NCBI GenBank assembly: GCA_018697195.1
Contig: CM031857.1
Location: 96,078,966-96,142,965 of the forward strand
DNA: 64,000 nucleotides
Reading direction: 5' to 3'
Source of the DNA: Certhia americana
Taxonomy: Eukaryota; Chordata; Aves; Passeriformes; Certhiidae
The notes below the pieces were generated by a model that did not search any database, was not told the origin of the DNA, and saw only the letters and a list, made by a program, of their open reading frames with translations. A program made the translations under genes and the position numbers. Each line of letters begins with the position of its first letter. Within the stretch, counting starts at the first letter, position 1. Below, piece by piece: positions 58,940-64,000 of this stretch.

Positions 58940-61075
58940 ATATTTAACAATCATAGAAAAGGTAAGGCTGGGACCACAGTGGGTCAGCCACCCTGCTCCC
59001 AGACCACTCTGGATTTTGTCCAGAGGTTCATTAAATATCTCCAGTGAGGGAGACTCCACAACCTGTCTGGGCAACCTGTTCCAATGCTCAGTCACTCACA
59101 CAGGAAAGGAGTTCTTCTGCATGTTCAGGTGGAACTACCTGTGCTTCAGTTTCTGCCCATTGCCTCTTGTCCTTGGCACCACTGAGAAGAGCTTGGGACC
59201 ATCCATCTTGACACCCTTCCTTCAGACAGACAGCTCAGAAGGGACCTCATCTGCTTCTCAAGGCTGAACAATCCCAGCTTCCTCAGCCTTCCCCATAGGA
59301 GAAGTGCTCCTGTCCCTCATCCCTCTTGCCCTCCATTGGACCTATTCCAGGAGCTCTGCATCCCTCTTGCCCTGAGCAGCCCAGAACTGGACACAGCACT
59401 CCAGCTGTGGCCTCATTAGGGCTGAGAAAAGGGGAAGGATCACCTCCCTTGACCTGCTGACAGTGCTCTTCCTAATGCACCCACATTCCCATTGACCTTC
59501 TTGTCCCCCAGGGCACACTGCTGGCTCATGGACAGATGGTTGTGCACCAGGACCCCCAGGTCCTTTTCCACAGAGCTGCTTTCCAGCAGGTCAGCCCTCA
59601 CCCTGTACTGCTGCTGGGCTGTTCTTCCCCCGGTGCAGGACCCTGCCTTTGCTGAATTCCAGTCAGTTCTTCCCTGCCCATCTCTCCACCCTGCTGAGGT
59701 CCTTCTCAAGGGCTGCACAGCACTTGGGGGTATTGGCCACTCCTCTCAGCTTTGTGTTATCACTGAACTTGTTGAGGAGGCATCTGACTTCTCATCCAAG
59801 TCACTGATGAATAAGAGAAACAATATTGGGCCCAGTATTGAACCCTGGGTGATACAGCAGTGACAGGCCCCAGCCAGACCCAGTGCCACTGATTACATCC
59901 CTCTGTGATTTGCCAGTCAGTCAGTTCTCAATCCATCCTGTCCTTTCTTCCTGAGTTTGCTTATGAGGATATTTTAAGAAAGGGTCAAAAGCCTTGCTGA
60001 AATTGAGGTAGACAACATCCACTGTATTTCCCCATTCACCCAGGTAAGCTGTTTCATTGTAGAAGGCAATCAGACTGGTCAAGGACTACTCCTGATAATC
60101 TACTTGTCATCCATATGGTCAGAGAGGGCCTTCAGAGTGAGGTGCTCCACATTTCAGGGATTGAGGTGAGGCTGAATAGTTGCTAAGTTCCCTAGGTCTT
60201 CCTTCTTGCCTCTTCTGAAGGCTGGGGTGACATTTGTTTTCTTCCAGTCCTCAGGCACCTACCCTGATTGCCACAACCTTTCGAATATGATCATGGGTTG
60301 GCCTACTTGATGCTCACCAGGTCTCTCAGCACTTGTGGGTGAATCCCATCAGAGCCCATGAACTCATGCATGTCAAGGTTTTCTCTAACCCAATCCTCCC
60401 TGACCAAGGGAAAGTCTTCCTTACAACACTCCCTTACCCAGGTCTCCTGTGTCAAAGATTCCTGAAGGCTGGTATTGTCAGTGAAGACTGATGCAAGGAA
60501 GGTGTTCAGCAACTCTGCCTTCTCCTTGTCCTCTGCTACCATCATCCCCGTTCCATTAATTCCAGATGTGTCTTGGCCTTCCTGGCCTCATTTTTACTCA
60601 CTCTGACAACCTCTCTACATTCATTCCAAGTGGCTTGACCCTGCTTCCAGGGTATTTCGTGCTTACACTCAAGAAACCACATGAGTTCTTTATTCATCCA
60701 CCACAGGTCTCTTGCCCACTTTGCCCAATTTCTTGCTCACTGGGATGCATCATTCTTAAGCCTTGCAGAAGTGATCTTTAAGATCAACCAGCTCTCCTGG
60801 ACCCCTCTTCCCCAGAGGATCTGTTCCCATAGAATGTCTCCAAGAAGACACCTAAAAAGGCTAAAGCTTGCTCTCCTGAAGTCCATGATTACTATCTTAC
60901 TTGCAGCCCTGCCTCCTTCTTGCCCAATACTGAATTCCACAATCTCGTGGTTATTGTAGCCAAGGCTGCCTCCAGCCTTTATATCTCCAATAAGGCCATG
61001 TTTAATTGTAGTAAGGTTGAGCAGCACACCATTCCTTGTGAAATCCTCCACTACCTGTCACACTCATATAAACCT
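58940..61075 (-). mobile_element. CR1 LINE, 2.1 kb, endonuclease end to 3' end
   Basis: On the minus strand the segment begins with the end of the endonuclease domain (N-H-E-I-V-E-F-S near 60930 and DFRRASFSLFRCLLG). It goes on through M-G-S-D-G-I-H-P-Q-V-L-R (about 60312-60350), a V-V-Y-L-N-F-S-K-A-F-D block near 60000, and HWNRLPRQVVESPSLE near 59050. It ends in a degenerate 3' tail at about 58945. Several frameshifts, stops and small deletions break it. The catalytic box reads F-S-D-N in place of F/Y-A-D-D (Asn codon at 59757-59759), so it cannot be active. The plus-strand frame at 59492-59863 is its antisense shadow. Confidence 0.88.
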
Positions 61076-62474
61076 CCTCCACCAAAGCGCTGAGAAGCAG
61101 TGAAAAGAATTTGTATTTTTAAAAGGTTAACTGAATTCCCTGCATCAATTTGAAAATTTCAGTTAGCTAAAGCAATTGTTTAACTTCACATTGCAAAACA
61201 CAGAAAACCAAAGCCATCCTGAAAAGACAACTTTATGCTTAAGTTCAGCTCTGCTAACAATTTGGCCAAGTTTATATTTATTTATTTGTTTTCTAAATAT
61301 GGCAAAGCTGCTTTCTTAAGGAAAATATATTACCTTCTGAAGAAAGAATGAAAAACCTGGGGTAACATGACTGCAAAGCACATATTAAGTAATTTAAAAC
61401 TTACACTATCACTGTTTTGTAATACAATATAATATTAATTTGTAGCATTCTTACACTGGTTTCAAGATACTGATTCAATTTTAAGATAAAATTCATGTCA
61501 GTTTATAGATATTTTATGTGGATTCAACAAACTTGGGAGTAACTCAGAGAGATATTCCTGCTTTAAAACCTGGACTACTTTTCTTGTACGATTCCTTTTG
61601 TTAGGCAGACACAAACCACTGGAAAACTTAACAGATTACTTACCGCAGCAGCCTTCGCAACTATATTTTTTTTTAAATGTATCAGGATCACTGTGGAACA
61701 AAGCCCTCATGCTTTCCTGCAAAGGCAATTCAGTTATCATGAAATACACCCTTTGCACATCTGTTGGAGGTTTTCAAGAAGAATTGTAAGATTTCATTGC
61801 AGAAGTGAAGTCCTTAGCAGTGTGGCTCAGCTAATAGGAAATGTTCCTTTCTTTTCTCATATTGACACTGTTATACCCTGGATATTAATACTGACAAAAA
61901 CAATCAACTTTGTTTTATTTGCCTGCAACAGAAAAGTTAAAAAATTGGTCCATTTCCAAATCCCTTTTATGCCAACAGAAGCTTGATCAGCAAATGTGTA
62001 ATCTCATTCTTCAAATGTAGACAAGAAATCAACAAGCGTTACAATCAAGGGTTAGCATCAGCATTTAACATTGACTGCATTATTGAAACAATATAGAACA
62101 ATGCTACTTAGATTTAATTTAATTTTCAGTACAACCTTCATGAATAAAGAATAATTAGTGAAGTTAAAAAGCCTAAATTATTCTAGAAATACATTTTTAG
62201 GATATTTAGGCAAATTTCCAATGAATGTAGCTTCCAGGATGTTTATGAACAGTCAGCAACAAATGTGCAATTCCGCTTGACCCACTAAAGTTCTCAAATC
62301 ACTGCTGCTTCCATCCAGGCACTGTAGAAAGACCCTTGCACAGGAGAATCAGTTGACAATTACCTCACCTACCCTTAAGGCTTTTGGGGTTTAAGTACTA
62401 GAATGGGAAAGGGGCATCAGTAGAGACATCGGGATTTGTGTCAAGAATACTTTCAAAGAAACTCAGGTTCAAGA

Positions 62475-62517
62475 TAAAAATTAAATAAATCAAATTAAAA
62501 ATTAAAAATTAAAAACT
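62475..62517. repeat. (ATTAAAA)n low-complexity repeat
   Basis: Four to five irregular units of AAATTAAAA in intron 2, about 400 bp downstream of exon 2 in the direction of transcription. Confidence 0.85.
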
Positions 62518-62900
62518 GAATGAAATGCTGAATGTTGAAATACACTGGTGCTGTTGGAGAAAAATTTTTAAGTTATTGAGTTTTACTCTCTTCTGACCAA
62601 AAACACTGAAAAAACCCACAAATGAGACACCAGTTTCTAGCCAGTGTAAACTTTCTTAAAATGACAGAATTACGTTGGTTTAACTACGCTTGATATGTAT
62701 CCTCCAACGTGGTTCCTTTGTCCTGAAAGAGTAAATCACTTGGTTTTAATTTTTTGATATTTTATTACAGGTTAATGTTTCCAAATAAAATATAAACAGA
62801 CACTTCTGAAAACAGGCTAAGAAGAAAAGCACTTAATCTACAGACAAGAGCCTGATAGCAGATAGGTAACATAAATGAGAGAGGAAAAAACAGGACTTAC

Positions 62901-62948
62901 CTTTGAACACTGTTTATGATTCTGGCACCAAGCAAGTGACCCATTGTT
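62901..62948 (-). CDS. ANOS1: ANOS1 exon 2 (48 nt), N-terminal Cys-rich region
   Basis: This 48-nt exon encodes 16 residues, NNGSLAWCQNHKQCSK, equivalent to about human residues 70-85. It holds two cysteines of the anosmin N-terminal cysteine-rich box and an N-G-S glycosylation sequon. The acceptor reads TTTGTCTTTCAG and the donor GTAAGT, both strong. Both ends are in phase 0, so skipping would keep frame but remove two cysteines. It is isolated: exon 3 is 47.2 kb downstream, and intron 1 runs off the window upstream. The open frame continues leftwards of the acceptor into intron 1, but those residues do not match anosmin, so the exon must start at the acceptor. The only visible change from the human sequence I recall is Ala for Val in the S-L-x-W stretch. 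Confidence 0.95.
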
Positions 62949-64000
62949 CTGAAAGACAAAGGAAATATACATGAATATGAAAATTTCTTTCAGGCTAGAT
63001 ACATTCACCTTAATGCATTTAAATGGAACACAACATCCAGTTCTGCTTAGACAATGATGTTGTACCACAATGTAAGTACCAATCCTGACTCCTAGTCCCT
63101 TTTGTGGAGTAAAAGGTTCACACAAATGTGAAGTGAACATAAAAGAGTTAGGAAAGCATTTCAGCAGGCAAGTTTGGTGGAATACTGACCGAAGTAATCT
63201 TTTAGTCTATCTTTATAAACACCTGTTGTTTAAAATTGCTAAGTAGTAGACAAAAGGTAACACTTGCATTTAAGAAACTGATATAGCTTAGTAGTGATTC
63301 ATGAAAAGTCCATTAGTTGCATTTCAATACTGCACAACACTTAAAAAAATTGTCAGGCAAACATAATGAACAACATCTAAGCAAATGGAAAATTCAATTA
63401 AATGCAACATGAGTTTCCCAAAAGTCACCTGTGCCAATTTTATTTTATATTTATAATAATGAAGTGCATTTCCAAGATAAGCAAACAGTATAGCTCTGCT
63501 TTACCCCGACTGCAGTAAAACAACCAATACCAGTATAACATGCAAAATAATTATTTAAGCTAAAGGAAAAGAAAACATGATGAGAAGAGAAAAAGAAGTA
63601 TAAAACTGGCACAGGGACAAACAGCAACTTGCTTTTCTTCTAGAGATGTTTCTGAAGGGTCAGTTTTGGAAACAGAATTTCCTGGTTAAAAAACCTATAG
63701 CTCAAAAGTGTGTGTTTGTGGTGTTAAAAGATGAAACAAAATGATGATTTACTTTCTGTATAGTGGAAGACCCAAACAACATCAGGAAGATCTAAATGAC
63801 TAAATGTGAGAAATGGGTTACAAACTCTGCAACACATCCTAAGCTGACATACTTAGGACATTATACGTATGTAGTTCTTCTCCATTTTTAAGTCAATACT
63901 CTGGAACCAGAATAGATGAAGAATCTGGAAAATTTATTCTTGGGAATTGGACTACAATTGTCAGTCTGTGAGGGAGTAAAATGACACCCTTTCATAGGAG
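62949..64000 (-). other. ANOS1: ANOS1 intron 1, end only
   Basis: The intron ends with TTTGTCTTTCAG at exon 2 and continues past the right edge. It is AT-rich and no exon or repeat was recognised in this kilobase. The open frame that runs through exon 2 into this intron is a chance extension. Confidence 0.8.

Larger units (their letters stand above)
15675..62900 (-). other. ANOS1: ANOS1 intron 2 (about 47.2 kb)
   Basis: The intron starts with GTAAGT after exon 2 and ends at TTCTTCCTAG before exon 3. It holds the solo LTR (20471-21105), the CR1 cluster (53270-61075), several CR1 tails and simple repeats, listed separately. The intervals 15675-20470, 21106-25299, 25365-28147, 28190-40036, 40131-53269 and 61076-62900 hold no supported gene. 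They are AT-rich single-copy-looking DNA with scattered frames under 120 codons lacking any domain. Locally GC-richer patches at about 17000-18000, 25670-26300 and 32540-32950 are unexplained. Confidence 0.85.

Noticed and set aside
59492..59863. 123-codon plus-strand open frame
   Set aside because: It is the antisense of CR1 ORF2 sequence, which is GC-rich and often leaves open frames.
62838..63140. 100-codon minus-strand frame that includes exon 2
   Set aside because: Only the 48 nt between AG and GT match anosmin; the N-terminal and C-terminal extensions are intron.

Overview
The window is vertebrate nuclear DNA, most likely from a bird. It is AT-rich, has no bacterial-type gene layout, and carries GT-AG introns, simple repeats and several CR1 LINE copies ending in the usual TGATTCTATGATT-like 3' end. 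It also holds a solo LTR of a type I associate with bird genomes. I cannot name the species from sequence alone. Only one gene is supported: ANOS1 (KAL1, anosmin-1), on the minus strand. The window holds five consecutive internal coding exons, which I number 2 to 6 from my memory of the human protein. Exon 1, the promoter and the exons after 6 lie outside.

Layout in transcription order (right to left): end of intron 1 (64000-62949), exon 2 (62948-62901), intron 2 of about 47.2 kb (62900-15675), exon 3 (15674-15612), intron 3 (15611-12671), exon 4 (12670-12448), intron 4 (12447-7867), exon 5 (7866-7682), intron 5 (7681-856), exon 6 (855-726), start of intron 6 (725-1). The exon lengths of 48, 63, 223, 185 and 130 nt join in frame. 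They encode 216 codons plus one base, equivalent to about residues 70-286 of human anosmin-1. This covers the second part of the N-terminal Cys-rich box, the whole WAP four-disulfide core domain and most of the first fibronectin type III domain. All five exons have consensus splice sites and no frame break, so the gene looks intact here.

The introns hold mobile-element remains. The densest patch is 53.2-61.1 kb in intron 2: a CR1 3'-end fragment (+), a 1.9-kb CR1 piece (+), a CR1 piece spanning the ORF1/ORF2 junction (-), and a 2.1-kb CR1 piece (-). A solo LTR of about 635 bp sits at 20.47-21.1 kb. Short CR1 tails lie near 7.3, 25.3, 28.2 and 40.1 kb. The rest is AT-rich intron with (TG)n, (TA)n and A/T tracts.

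No other protein gene, tRNA, rRNA, CRISPR array or bacterial-style system was found. The remaining open frames up to 134 codons fit chance expectation in AT-rich DNA, are antisense to exons, or fall inside CR1 copies. Points worth a second look are a CpG-dense exon 6, a small isolated CpG cluster in intron 4, a few possible regulatory stretches in intron 2, and the inverted CR1 cluster with its rarely retained ORF1 segment.
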